Positions 53,415-62,145 of a DNA stretch of 64,000 nt are shown piece after piece. The notes beneath the pieces are model-generated. The model searched no databases, was not told where the DNA came from, and saw nothing but the letters and a program-made list of their open reading frames with translations. Positions within the stretch are counted from its first letter, which is position 1, and each line of letters opens with the position of its first letter. This DNA comes from Melanopsichium pennsylvanicum (Eukaryota > Basidiomycota > Ustilaginomycetes > Ustilaginales). The stretch covers positions 868,001-932,000 of the forward strand of contig OAPG01000006.1 in the NCBI GenBank assembly GCA_900208305.1, in the 5' to 3' direction. The translations under genes and the position numbers were made by a program.

Positions 53415-54007
53415 TAAATGGTTATCCTCGCGCCACGTTTCCGGTCGACAGATTCCCAACCTGTTTGTTGTGTATATACTCTTTTCATCAACATCACTCT
53501 CTTTTTATTTTTATTTTAGACTGTCATTATTTTGATATTTTCGTTTTCTCATTAGAATATTCAGCTTTATTTATTCGAACATGGATTTTTTTATTTTATT
53601 TTATAAATGACTGAAATTTTACAGTACATGTGTGCAAACTGTGTGACCCCATTCACACAAGGTACAGTAGCAATCAAGTGTAACCCTAAAAGTGATGATG
53701 GGAGGATGGGATGATGGGATGATGGAATGATGGAATGATGGAATGGTGTTCGATTGTAGCAGCCACGCGCCTCCACACTCTAAAAAAAAATCACACACCG
53801 CACTTGCACTTTGACGTGCGGCGGCAGAACCAACACTTTGACTGTGTCATTATTATGATTGTCACTTAACTCAGCTTAACTTTTCGCTGTTTCTCCTCAC
53901 ACATGTACCATCGATTCATACTACATTACCCCCGACAAACGCACAGTCTGGTTTTGGAGTGGCATCAGCAAATCCAACCTCTCATCTCTTTCTTGCTTCT
54001 GACCACA
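53415..54007. other. Intergenic with short minisatellite
   Basis: About 590 bases. AT-rich 3' region of the transporter, a (GGGATGAT)/(GGAATGAT)-type tandem array at about 53692-53746, and the promoter of the TPR gene. An alternative upstream ATG of the TPR gene is at 53903. Confidence 0.5.
53692..53746. repeat. GATGATGGA-type minisatellite
   Basis: About five to six imperfect 10-base units of the form GGGATGATGG / GGAATGATGG. Confidence 0.8.
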
Positions 54008-54709
54008 ATGACAAGTAGCTCTTGCAAATCCTCAATCACGGCAGATGATCGGGAGCACATCTTGGTCACCGGTCTCCAACACAAATCGCGTGGCAATTCG
54101 TGTTTCAAGAATGGCGACATGAAATCTGCACTTGCATCTTACCACCACGCTGTGTTGCACTTATCTGGATTGGAATCACGTGGCATTCTTGACCTTGTTA
54201 GCGGAACTAGCGGCAAACACGAGAAACCAGACAATCTCTGCTCGGACTCGAAAAACGAAGATGAATCCGAACCAAATGGTGATCGTGGTAATCGTCAAAA
54301 GCTAGGGGAAGGGCTGAAGCAAGGCGAGAGTGAGAAAGAGCTTTCGTTGGTATACTCCAACATGGCAGCATGCTATTTGAAGCTGAAAAAGTTTGATCGA
54401 GCGGTGGAATGTTCGGAAAAAGCTCTCAAAAGTGATTCGAAAAACGTCAAAGCCAAATTCCGAAAAGCTCAAGCTTTGAGACAAGCTGGAGATATGTACA
54501 AGGCGAAAAGTTTTCTAGAAACAACCATTGATGGGTTGAAGAACGACAAAAGCAAACAGAATACGCAAGCGGCGATTGTTGAGGAATTTGAGAACGAGTT
54601 GGCCATGGTGGTCAAGACGATCGAGACAAAAGAGGTCATGGGTAGGAATAAGTGGAAGGGTTTCTTGGGTAGGAATCCAAAGGTGTTTGATGTGTCCAAG
54701 CAGGGTTGA
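54008..54709 (+). CDS. Small TPR protein (TTC9-like)
   Basis: 233 residues from the ATG at 54008; an in-frame ATG at 53903 would add 35 residues that look like translated CT-rich leader, and the 54008 ATG has the better context (A at -3). Three tetratricopeptide repeats: residues about 23-53 (K-S-R-G-N-S-C-F-K-N-G-D), 113-146 (Y-S-N-M-A-A-C-Y-L-K-L-K-K-F) and 147-180 (K-A-K-F-R-K-A-Q-A-L-R-Q-A-G-D). A charged spacer of about 60 residues separates repeats 1 and 2. This arrangement is like the TTC9 family and the C-terminal TPR block of FKBP-type cochaperones, which bind Hsp70/Hsp90 tails; no isomerase domain is present. The basic residues K-x-x-x-N...N...K-x-x-x-R needed for a carboxylate clamp are plausible here, but partner binding is inference. 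Confidence 0.75.
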   Translation: MTSSSCKSSITADDREHILVTGLQHKSRGNSCFKNGDMKSALASYHHAVLHLSGLESRGILDLVSGTSGKHEKPDNLCSDSKNEDESEPNGDRGNRQKLGEGLKQGESEKELSLVYSNMAACYLKLKKFDRAVECSEKALKSDSKNVKAKFRKAQALRQAGDMYKAKSFLETTIDGLKNDKSKQNTQAAIVEEFENELAMVVKTIETKEVMGRNKWKGFLGRNPKVFDVSKQG

Positions 54710-54987
54710 AAGCGAGGTTGATTCCAAAGCGAAAAAGAGTAAAGGTATCATGACTGTACAGGGCGGGCGAGAATACATACACCATTCTAGCATCTTGAGA
54801 GAATTGAAAAATCCACAAACGATCCCAAACATCGAGCAAAAAGCATTTATCCAACTATGATACCAAATATTCGATCAAAAAGGCTCTTTCTCTTTCTGTC
54901 TTTCTTTAGCATCACACAGCCAGAGAATTGACCGAGTGTTTTTGCATCCTTCCGCCTCTCATACCATACGATCTGAGCAAATTTGGC

Positions 54988-55024
<37 letters not shown>

Positions 55025-55592
55025 GATGATGATGGTAGTTTCAGCGCGTGTTGAGAGGGAACCATTAAAATATAGTCAAGGCTTTGTGGATGTGGAGTGA
55101 AGAGTAGTTAAAAAAAGAAGCAACCGAAATCCGAGCTTTTTTTTTTTTTTTTTTTTTTTTTTCTTTCCCTCCTCCATCGATGGAAGGCGCAAAACGAAAG
55201 CGTTCTTCTTCGCCTTTCTTATCTTTCCTATACCAACCACCACACACATTCGACGACTGTTCGGCCTCGATTGGATCGATTGGATCGGTTGATCCATACA
55301 AACGCAAAAGCTATCCCTTTTTTTGGCTTTTTTAAAGTGACGGGTTTCCGTCCACCGGATCGCCAGATATTGAAAGAGCATACTCATACACCGATTTGCG
55401 ATTCGATCAATGGAGGAAAATTTGACTGGGCGACCATAACCGATTCTCATTAAACAGACCGACTTCCTTTCTCTCGAGAATACCGAAAAAAGTCAATTGT
55501 ATTCAGCCGTTGAAGAAAACAGTAACCAGATCGAATCAAGTGTAAGATTCACACGATTCAACCCAAGAAGGGCAAAGAAAAGGCAGCACAGG
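54710..55592. other. Intergenic with AG and poly-T tracts
   Basis: About 880 bases: an (AG)n microsatellite at 54992-55022 and a 26-base poly-T at 55137-55162. No gene seen; includes the promoter of the DUF1764 gene. Confidence 0.6.
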
Positions 55593-56423
55593 ATGGGCAA
55601 GAAGACAACGAAACCTGCATCCGTATCGGTAACGACGACGTCGAAGGGAGATAGGGGGGAGATTGATGATATCTTTTCAGCCGCCGGTGGTGGAGTAGGA
55701 TCTCGCACTTCGACTTTCACTTTGACTGATCTCGGTAAATCGGCTTCGGTCAAAGCGAGTGGTGCGACAAAGTCAAAGGAAGAGGATAAGAACATAGTTA
55801 GGATGAGTCAGAAAAAGGAGAAGAAGGCAATGAAGCTGAATGATATTGACAGCCATATGCCACCACAAACAGCAACGACAACCACGTTGCCGTCATTGGG
55901 CGCAAAAGCTGTGCAGGAGAAGAAGGAAAAGAAAAAGAAGGAGAAGAAGAGGAAGCGCAACAACATCGAAAACGATGATGATCCTCAACCCAAATCCTCC
56001 TCAACCTCCTCCTCCTTGCCATCATCATCATCATCATCATTGTCGAAGCCTAATTCTTCCTCATCCAAACCAAATTTGACTGGTAGGTCTGAAAAAAAAA
56101 GTAGACCCGAAAACAAATCCAAATCGAGCCAAAAAAATCGTCCAACAGTTCAAATCATCACAGATACCAGCGACCTTACGCAAAAGTTGTCCCAACCCAA
56201 TAAAAGTATAACAAGCTCTGGCGGTGTGGATATGGGTTTCAAGAAGAACAACAATGTGATGGTGGATGATGATTTGGACGAATTTATGGATTCCAGAGGT
56301 AGATCGAGTAAGAGGAAACGTACTGAAGATGGTTTAAGAATTTTTACGGTTGAAGAGTTGGGTTTGGGAAAAGGGAATGGTGATACCAAAGATTGTCCTT
56401 TTGATTGTCAATGTTGCTTCTAA
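55593..56423 (+). CDS. DUF1764 family protein
   Basis: 276 residues from the ATG at 55593; the frame is open further up but only to a TTG. The family is a conserved eukaryotic group of unknown function. Two signatures are present: an N-terminal E-I-D-D-I-F-S motif and a C-terminal block D-E-F-M-D-S-R-G, K-R-K-R-T-E-D-G-L-R-I-F, E-E-L-G-L-G and the cysteine-rich end D-C-P-F-D-C-Q-C-C-F. The middle (about 100-215) is Lys/Glu-rich and Ser-rich, disordered, with several clusters such as K-K-E-K-K-K-K-E-K-K-R-K-R that would serve as nuclear or nucleolar localisation signals. The terminal four cysteines suggest metal binding, which is inference. Confidence 0.88.
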   Translation: MGKKTTKPASVSVTTTSKGDRGEIDDIFSAAGGGVGSRTSTFTLTDLGKSASVKASGATKSKEEDKNIVRMSQKKEKKAMKLNDIDSHMPPQTATTTTLPSLGAKAVQEKKEKKKKEKKRKRNNIENDDDPQPKSSSTSSSLPSSSSSSLSKPNSSSSKPNLTGRSEKKSRPENKSKSSQKNRPTVQIITDTSDLTQKLSQPNKSITSSGGVDMGFKKNNNVMVDDDLDEFMDSRGRSSKRKRTEDGLRIFTVEELGLGKGNGDTKDCPFDCQCCF

Positions 56424-57202
56424 AATCCAGAAATTTCTTATATGATTACCACCTTGTTAGAAACCAAGATCAACAGCGCCCAAATTTGAGATTGATGATG
56501 ATTATACGCTAATCATTGCAATGTGAAAAGATGGACTGTGCCAATCAAGTTTGATACTGATTGGTTTCAATTGCAATTGAACCTTTTTTCTTGATTTCAA
56601 TGGTACCTCACTGCACTGCTAATTACTGAATGCAGGTAGAAGAATGTGCACAGCAACAGGTCTGCCAAATTTGTTGACACAACATGCAACCTTTGTAATG
56701 GACAACACCTGCTTTCACCACAATTTCAGTATTTCGTTTCATGGTCTTCTCATTCAATCAAACACACCATCCACAAAAGTGATGTCACAGCAAAGCAATT
56801 TGGATGGCTAGCCAACCCTCTTGGGCTGCAATCATGATACCCACCACTGCTTATTCAGCCATTTTCACATCTGATTTTTTTTCCCATTTCCCAATATTCC
56901 AAAATCTCATGTAATAGTCCAATTTTAAACGTCAATCTTACTTCGCAAACATAGCCAATCTTGGCAAACAAACACCACTAAACAAGCTCAACATCATTTC
57001 AACTTGAACATGAATCAAATTGTAAAAAGACAACAATAACAACAACAAAACAATCAATCAGTTGTGTTCAGGCTTTGCTCCCAAATCGTGTCAATGGTTT
57101 CCAAGACCATATTGATGATTCAAATCAAGTCAACAGACAAAGGGGGCATGACCACAGTTTGCAAAAAAAAACAAAACAAAAAAACAAAAAAAAACCCATG
57201 TA
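56424..57202. other. Intergenic between convergent genes
   Basis: About 780 AT-rich bases with A-rich runs near 57165-57196. No gene seen. Confidence 0.6.
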
Positions 57203-60200
57203 TCATGATGCATCATTCGTGTCCGTGTCCACGTTCGTCGTCATTGTTGCCGTTGTCGCCCTTCCCACCCCCATACCCACCCTAACGAGAGTCTCGATCG
57301 CCGCTTTACCATTATCAATCAAATCCCGGTCCCATTCCACTTTTCCTTGCTCAAACACCAGCACAATTGTACTTCCACCAAATTTAAAGTATCCAAATTC
57401 ATCCCCTCTTTTCACCTTCTCTCCCCGTTTCACCGTCAACACGGTAGACCCTACCATCATGGCTCCAATGCACACCGCGTAAAACGTTCCAAACTGCTCG
57501 CTGTGGAAAGGTACAACGCATCGAATGTTTTCCCCATACACATCGATCGCACTGCGGATGGCCATAGGGTTCACCGTATAGTATTGACCCGTGATCCACG
57601 TAATGTCACCCACAACCGCATCGACCGGACAGTGGAATCGATGGTAATCCTGAGGCGCTAAACGGAAGATGGCCAAGGCTCCACCATTCTGGTATCTATC
57701 CAAGTCGAGATTCTTGGCGGCGGCATCACCAAGCAGACGAGCCACACTGAAATCGCGTCCCTTGATCCAGATCCGCGTCGCCTCGGAGATGCTCTCAAAT
57801 GTCATCATCCGACAATCGGCTCCCGAAACCAATCTACCCGGATTGTCCGGCTCCTCATTCGGTCGTGCGTCCGATTTCAACTTGCGGTAAAAGAACTCGT
57901 TGAACGTCTTGAAACTGTCCAGAGGTTCCCTGATCTCGTCCACATTCAAGTTGTGAAATGCAATAAAATTGGGGATCTCTCGCGCTGATGAAGGGCTGTC
58001 GAATTTGACTCCTTGCTTGACCGACATATTTTTCAACATGCGTTTCACTCGCGCTCCTTCCATACGTGACCTTGCTCCTTGGTAAAGCAGTCTGATCCCC
58101 AGACGCACGTACACTTGCATCTTTTCCTCCATCAACTCTCCCGAAATTCGGTCCTGCACAATAATGTTGGCCGAGTTGGCTCCGAGGCTATAGTTGCCCT
58201 GGCTGATCTTGTTGACCACCTTGGTATACCATTTGCGGTGCGCTTGAGACGCAGTCACGTAGTTTCGAACAGTGAGCGAATCCACTCGTCGCCAATCTTG
58301 AGACGCACAGACGGCAAGGTGGGTGATGATGTCCATCTCGCCCTTCTTGTGTAAACGCGGCATGTGGCAGAGTGGGCAGGATTGGAGTCGAACCACGCGT
58401 TCAGGGGTATTGGCTTCATCGGACGAAGGGGCCTCGTCGATGCTGATCTGCGGTGGAGTGGGGCTGGTGCTGAGCATACCGGAGGACGAGCCGGAAAGGC
58501 TTCGAGGTTTTGCGGGTTGGGCATTCGAGATGGGACAAAGGGCTGAGGAGGAAGAGTCGGTCGACGATGTCATGGATAGCGCTGAAAAGTCGCGATCCGG
58601 AGTGCGCAGCATGCCGCCCGAATTGGTCATGGACGAGTTGGGCAAGTCGACGCTACCACTAACAGCAGTGGAGGTAAGCGGAAACGGTTTACCATGAGCA
58701 GATTCTTGGGAAGCAGGCGCATCAGCACCAGTAAAGTCCATTTCACGATTCACATCCGTGCCGATGTCCACGACACCTCCGGGCAGCGCCGGGGTTTGAG
58801 TTCCACTGTTCAAGCTCGACCTTGGCGCGGCTTTACGCTTGAGGTTCCACGGTTTCTGCACTTCCGCCTCGAGCGCAACGATGGTCTCCTCAAAAGTCAG
58901 CTCGTCCTCCTCGGGGTTCTTGTCAACTTCCAAAAAGAAGCTGTCGAGTGTCTTGGTACTCAGGGTACTGCCCAAGCTGTCGAGCATACTAGACAGTTCA
59001 AGACGGGAAAGCGTGCCAGAATCGTTCGAGTCGAACTGCTGTGCGAGTTGTCGCCAGAATCGCTGACGGAGCGCATCGTAGGGTGTGAATTTGGCCTGGA
59101 TGGTGAGTGTAGGTGGTTTCGACGTCCTTCTGAACTTGACTTGTTCGTCCTTCTCCACGCGGGAGAGAGGAAGGACAAATTGGTTCATGGATCCAAGGAT
59201 GCCTTCTTCGTCGGCCTTGTACAGTCCTGTTTGTGGATCGGGTTTGGGCGCAGCATCGAGCAGATCTGCAATCGAAATATGAGCACCTCCAACGTAATCA
59301 TTAGACGACATGCGATCCCAGTCGTAGATCATAAACTTGGTTTGAAAGTTGGTCTCGTGCCTCCTGACATGGAACAGCAACTTCTCGTTCCAAGTCGGGT
59401 TTAGAGTATGACGAGCAACACGAGTGCGGAAGATCTTCTGACCGAAGCTGATGATGGCGAAAGGATCCATATCGAACCCGGTGTGGGTCATGTTCGACCA
59501 GCGCGGAAGGTCAGAAGCGCCTTTGACCTCCATCATGACGATACCAATGATGTCCATTCCCATCTCGGCTTTGAAGGCGAATTCTCCGCGGTTGCGATGC
59601 TTGCCATCCGGGCGTCTGATGCGGCGAGGTGAAGGGGAAGTAGCAGCAGAGGTGGCACCGTAAAGGTGGGAAGCGGAAAGTGGGATTGCGGCGCTTTGTT
59701 TGACACGCTTGACTCCAGGGAGGCGGCGTCTAATGCGTTGTTTCGAACCGGTGGCGGAGGTGGATCCAATGGAAGTGGTGGTGAGGGACGGGTCGAGATA
59801 AGAGGTGGTGTTGTCGATGGGGGTAGCGGCGCCCGAGTTGGTGGTTGACTTCAAGCTTCTAGTGCGGGAGAAGATTCGGCCAAGCTTTCCGCCTGATGGT
59901 TGGGGTGGCTGCGCCGCAGGAAGAGGAGGAGTAGGAGGAGGTGCGAGTGATGGACCTGGTTGGGTTACATCTGCGTGTGCTCCGGCGATGGTCTGATAGT
60001 GCTGATCGTAGACGATTTCATCATCCGAGTCAAACTCTAGCCCATCCTCTAGACCGAGATCGCTAGGCTCACCTTCGGATGTAGCTCGATCGTCGTCGTC
60101 ATCGTCATCGTCATCGTCATCTTCGTCGTCGTCGTCGTCGTCGTCATCGTCATCGTCATCGTCTTCGTCATCGTCGCTATCGCTGCTCAGACCGTCGTCG

Positions 60201-61282
60201 ATAAAGGCTTCTGCAGCGGCGGTAGTGCCGACCGATTGGGATGCAGGGATAGCACGAACAGCAGCGCCCTGAGTGCCGAGAGCGGCGAGCACAAGACGGT
60301 TGTAGACCTCGTCGACACCCCAAGAGCGTGGAGCTGAAGCGGTTTGAGGCTGGTGCTGTGTAGGTGGGTGTGCAGGGACAAAGCCGATCTTGACGTTCAA
60401 CTCGCCGCTGATCTTGGCGTTGGAATGAGACGACTCAAGAGGCAGCCAAAGAGACTGCGCATGTGACCACTCGACAGAGCCATCTGCGCACCACTGGGCT
60501 ATCGAGAGCGAGCATTCGCCCATGTAGTCGTTGGCCGAGAAACGATCCTTGTCCCAGATGACGAATTCGAGGGAGGACACCATACCGTTGGAGACGTCGA
60601 GCTGAATGGAACCTCTGGGCGGCTTGGCTTCTTGCAAAGACGCACTATATTGTGAGAGCGCCAAGGCTTGATCAGCAAGTGGGGAGGAGGAGGAGGAGGA
60701 TGCACCACGAGAACGTGTGCGAAGACGCATGGGTTTGGGCATCTGCCTACCGACGACGCGTGCACCTGCGGCACCAAGCCTGACTGGTGCGACGAGGATC
60801 TTGGAAGCAGCACCCTGAATCTTTTTGGTGGATGCTGATCGTAAGGTGAGGCGAGGTCTTGGTTTGGTGAGCGCATCTTGGCAAGAGTTGTTGTTTGTGG
60901 CGTGTTGAATGGCAGCGCGCACATCGCTGGAATCCATGTCATGGGTGGCTATTGCGGCAAAGTTGGGTCCGAACCAATCGGGTAGGACGGGGAAGTCGAA
61001 GGTGGCCTGTTCAGGTTTCCAAACTGGGTCGAGCGTGTTTTGCTTTACAGTTGTATGTGTGTTGTTGGCAGTAGAATGATGTGACGAAGCTAAAGAGCCA
61101 GGTAAGTTGACGATGACAAAGGGATCAGACTTGCCATTACGATCCTTGGGTGCTAAATTGCGAGCGGAGAGGACTTGCACACGGAGGGTGCAAAGGGGTG
61201 CTGAGGATGAAAATGGCGATGATGACGACGTATGGGAAGGTGGTGAGGAGGGCCAAGATTGAGAATGTGAGTAGGATGCCAT
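57203..61282 (-). CDS. PSD2: Phosphatidylserine decarboxylase, PSD2 type with C2 and EF-hand
   Basis: 1359 residues, one exon, ATG at 61280-61282. It makes phosphatidylethanolamine from phosphatidylserine in the endosome/Golgi system. A first C2 domain starts near residue 29 (L-R-V-Q-V-L-S-A-R-N-L-A-P-K-D) and is interrupted by a basic insertion. An aspartate-rich run lies at about 366-403. A second C2 domain spans about 565-690, with M-D-P-F-A-I-I-S-F-G and Y-D-W-D-R-M-S-S-N-D-Y. An EF-hand loop D-S-N-D-S-G-T-L-S-R-L-E stands near 750, and a C-x2-C...H-x4-C cluster near 970-993. The catalytic domain occupies about 1090-1330, with Y-H-R-F-H-C-P-V-D-A and the self-cleavage motif F-G-G-S-T. Ser1304 should become the pyruvoyl group. 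The G-G-S-T form is that of yeast Psd2, unlike the L-G-S-T of mitochondrial Psd1. No presequence or membrane segment, so the C2 domains likely do the membrane binding. Confidence 0.95.
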   Translation of the reverse strand: MASYSHSQSWPSSPPSHTSSSSPFSSSAPLCTLRVQVLSARNLAPKDRNGKSDPFVIVNLPGSLASSHHSTANNTHTTVKQNTLDPVWKPEQATFDFPVLPDWFGPNFAAIATHDMDSSDVRAAIQHATNNNSCQDALTKPRPRLTLRSASTKKIQGAASKILVAPVRLGAAGARVVGRQMPKPMRLRTRSRGASSSSSSPLADQALALSQYSASLQEAKPPRGSIQLDVSNGMVSSLEFVIWDKDRFSANDYMGECSLSIAQWCADGSVEWSHAQSLWLPLESSHSNAKISGELNVKIGFVPAHPPTQHQPQTASAPRSWGVDEVYNRLVLAALGTQGAAVRAIPASQSVGTTAAAEAFIDDGLSSDSDDDEDDDDDDDDDDDDDEDDDDDDDDDDDRATSEGEPSDLGLEDGLEFDSDDEIVYDQHYQTIAGAHADVTQPGPSLAPPPTPPLPAAQPPQPSGGKLGRIFSRTRSLKSTTNSGAATPIDNTTSYLDPSLTTTSIGSTSATGSKQRIRRRLPGVKRVKQSAAIPLSASHLYGATSAATSPSPRRIRRPDGKHRNRGEFAFKAEMGMDIIGIVMMEVKGASDLPRWSNMTHTGFDMDPFAIISFGQKIFRTRVARHTLNPTWNEKLLFHVRRHETNFQTKFMIYDWDRMSSNDYVGGAHISIADLLDAAPKPDPQTGLYKADEEGILGSMNQFVLPLSRVEKDEQVKFRRTSKPPTLTIQAKFTPYDALRQRFWRQLAQQFDSNDSGTLSRLELSSMLDSLGSTLSTKTLDSFFLEVDKNPEEDELTFEETIVALEAEVQKPWNLKRKAAPRSSLNSGTQTPALPGGVVDIGTDVNREMDFTGADAPASQESAHGKPFPLTSTAVSGSVDLPNSSMTNSGGMLRTPDRDFSALSMTSSTDSSSSALCPISNAQPAKPRSLSGSSSGMLSTSPTPPQISIDEAPSSDEANTPERVVRLQSCPLCHMPRLHKKGEMDIITHLAVCASQDWRRVDSLTVRNYVTASQAHRKWYTKVVNKISQGNYSLGANSANIIVQDRISGELMEEKMQVYVRLGIRLLYQGARSRMEGARVKRMLKNMSVKQGVKFDSPSSAREIPNFIAFHNLNVDEIREPLDSFKTFNEFFYRKLKSDARPNEEPDNPGRLVSGADCRMMTFESISEATRIWIKGRDFSVARLLGDAAAKNLDLDRYQNGGALAIFRLAPQDYHRFHCPVDAVVGDITWITGQYYTVNPMAIRSAIDVYGENIRCVVPFHSEQFGTFYAVCIGAMMVGSTVLTVKRGEKVKRGDEFGYFKFGGSTIVLVFEQGKVEWDRDLIDNGKAAIETLVRVGMGVGRATTATMTTNVDTDTNDAS
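60073..60183. repeat. (GTC/ATC)n coding trinucleotide repeat
   Basis: Trinucleotide repeat encoding a run of about 30 acidic residues, nearly all aspartate, between the two C2 domains of the phosphatidylserine decarboxylase. Likely length-variable between strains. Confidence 0.85.
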
Positions 61283-61835
61283 GATTTAGCTCAGGAGGGG
61301 GTTGAGCAGATGAGTCAGATATGTGGCTGAGTGGTTTTACGGATGCGCCGAGTGATAGTGGTGATGTGTGGTTTTAGTAGATCAAAGAGAGCGCTGCATG
61401 GTGTTGATGTGATCAGATGCGATGATGGAGGAGGGGAGAGAGAAAGAGGGTATGTATGGGATTGAATATGCGGTTAGGCTGATCCGAGCGTGATTCTTTG
61501 ATATGACACACGTTTGGCTTGGGGATTGCCATACCTAAGGTCTTAACAAGATCACACTTTTCTGCTTCGGATTCGGACTGTACAGTCTAGTTACGCGGGC
61601 TTCGCTTAAACCGACGACATTGAAAAAGTTGATGGTGAGCCAGCCATTGATTCTCTATACTGTCACACTACGAACTATATATTCAGCCGAGTTTTATTTA
61701 ATAAGAATTTTATGAGGTTGGTAACTGTGAATTCAGTTGAAGATATTGCGCCGACCGAATTAGATGGGCAGATGAATTAAGGCATGAGGCGAATAAAGCT
61801 GAATGCGGACAAAGCGAAGAAACTGAAGGCGATGA
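61283..61835. other. Intergenic, decarboxylase promoter and retroelement flank
   Basis: About 550 bases upstream of the PSD gene (-) and left of the retrotransposon. No gene seen; in particular no 5' half of a tRNA could be found next to the tRNA-like fragment at 61836. Confidence 0.5.
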
Positions 61836-61871
61836 TGAATGTCAGGGGTTCGAGCCCCCTATTGGGAGCCA
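61836..61871 (+). pseudogene. tRNA-Lys 3'-half fragment ending in CCA
   Basis: Reads as tRNA positions 41-76. It has the end of the anticodon stem (TGA), the variable loop ATGTC, a T-arm AGGGG-TTCGAGC-CCCCT with five perfect pairs, the acceptor strand ATTGGGA, discriminator G and CCA. The variable loop and T-arm match yeast-type tRNA-Lys from memory. No 5' half is present upstream, so it is not a functional gene. The CCA, normally added after transcription in eukaryotes, suggests descent from a mature tRNA, although its last A overlaps the next repeat unit and the match could be chance. Confidence 0.65.
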
Positions 61872-61873
61872 TG

Positions 61874-61901
61874 AATGTCAGGGGTTCGAGCCCCTGACAT
61901 T
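61874..61901. repeat. Perfect 11-base palindrome at the LTR tip
   Basis: AATGTCAGGGG at 61874-61884 and its reverse complement CCCCTGACATT at 61891-61901 with a TTCGAG loop. It is a T-arm stem extended from 5 to 11 pairs. Confidence 0.9.
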
Positions 61902-61992
61902 AATAAGAGGGAAATATTGTAATACGTGTATAGCGAACGATACTTGACAAGATTACCCTGTCTTTGCCGAATTTTGGGGGCCGCGACGAAGG

Positions 61993-62000
61993 TATATAAA
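61993..62000 (+). promoter_or_regulatory. LTR TATA box
   Basis: TATATAAA about 120 bases into the LTR; transcription, and thus the R region, would begin about 25-35 bases downstream. Confidence 0.6.
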
Positions 62001-62070
62001 CCCGAAGATTCAGCATGTAAATAGTCAGAAAAATTAAGCAAATAAGAACCAAGAATAACAACCTTCAACT

Positions 62071-62090
62071 GATTAAGAGTCTGAATGCTC
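62071..62090 (+). other. Primer-binding site matching tRNA-Lys(CUU) anticodon arm
   Basis: Twenty bases, GATTAAGAGTCTGAATGCTC. Its reverse complement, GAGCATTCAGACTCTTAATC, reads as the D-arm end, anticodon stem and C-U-C-U-U-A-A loop of a tRNA-Lys(CUU), about positions 21-40. Copia elements of insects are known to prime with an internally cut tRNA fragment, so a half-tRNA primer is likely. Confidence 0.6.
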
Positions 62091-62145
62091 AGAACGACGA
62101 GCTAACAAGAACAAGAAACAAGAACAAGAAACAAGAACCAAGAAA

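Larger units (their letters stand above)
61872..62067 (+). repeat. 5' LTR of a copia-type retrotransposon
   Basis: A 196-base segment bounded by TGAA and TTCA (TG...CA with a 4-base inverted repeat), with a TATA box inside and a primer-binding site three bases after its end. The first 23 bases repeat the tRNA-Lys-like sequence of the fragment just upstream and then turn into a perfect palindrome. The partner 3' LTR would lie beyond the window, so the ends are inferred. Confidence 0.65.

Noticed and set aside
61800..61871. Complete tRNA-Lys gene
   Set aside because: Only the 3' half is present; no D-arm, anticodon or matching 5' acceptor strand (TCCCAAT) lies within the preceding 300 bases.
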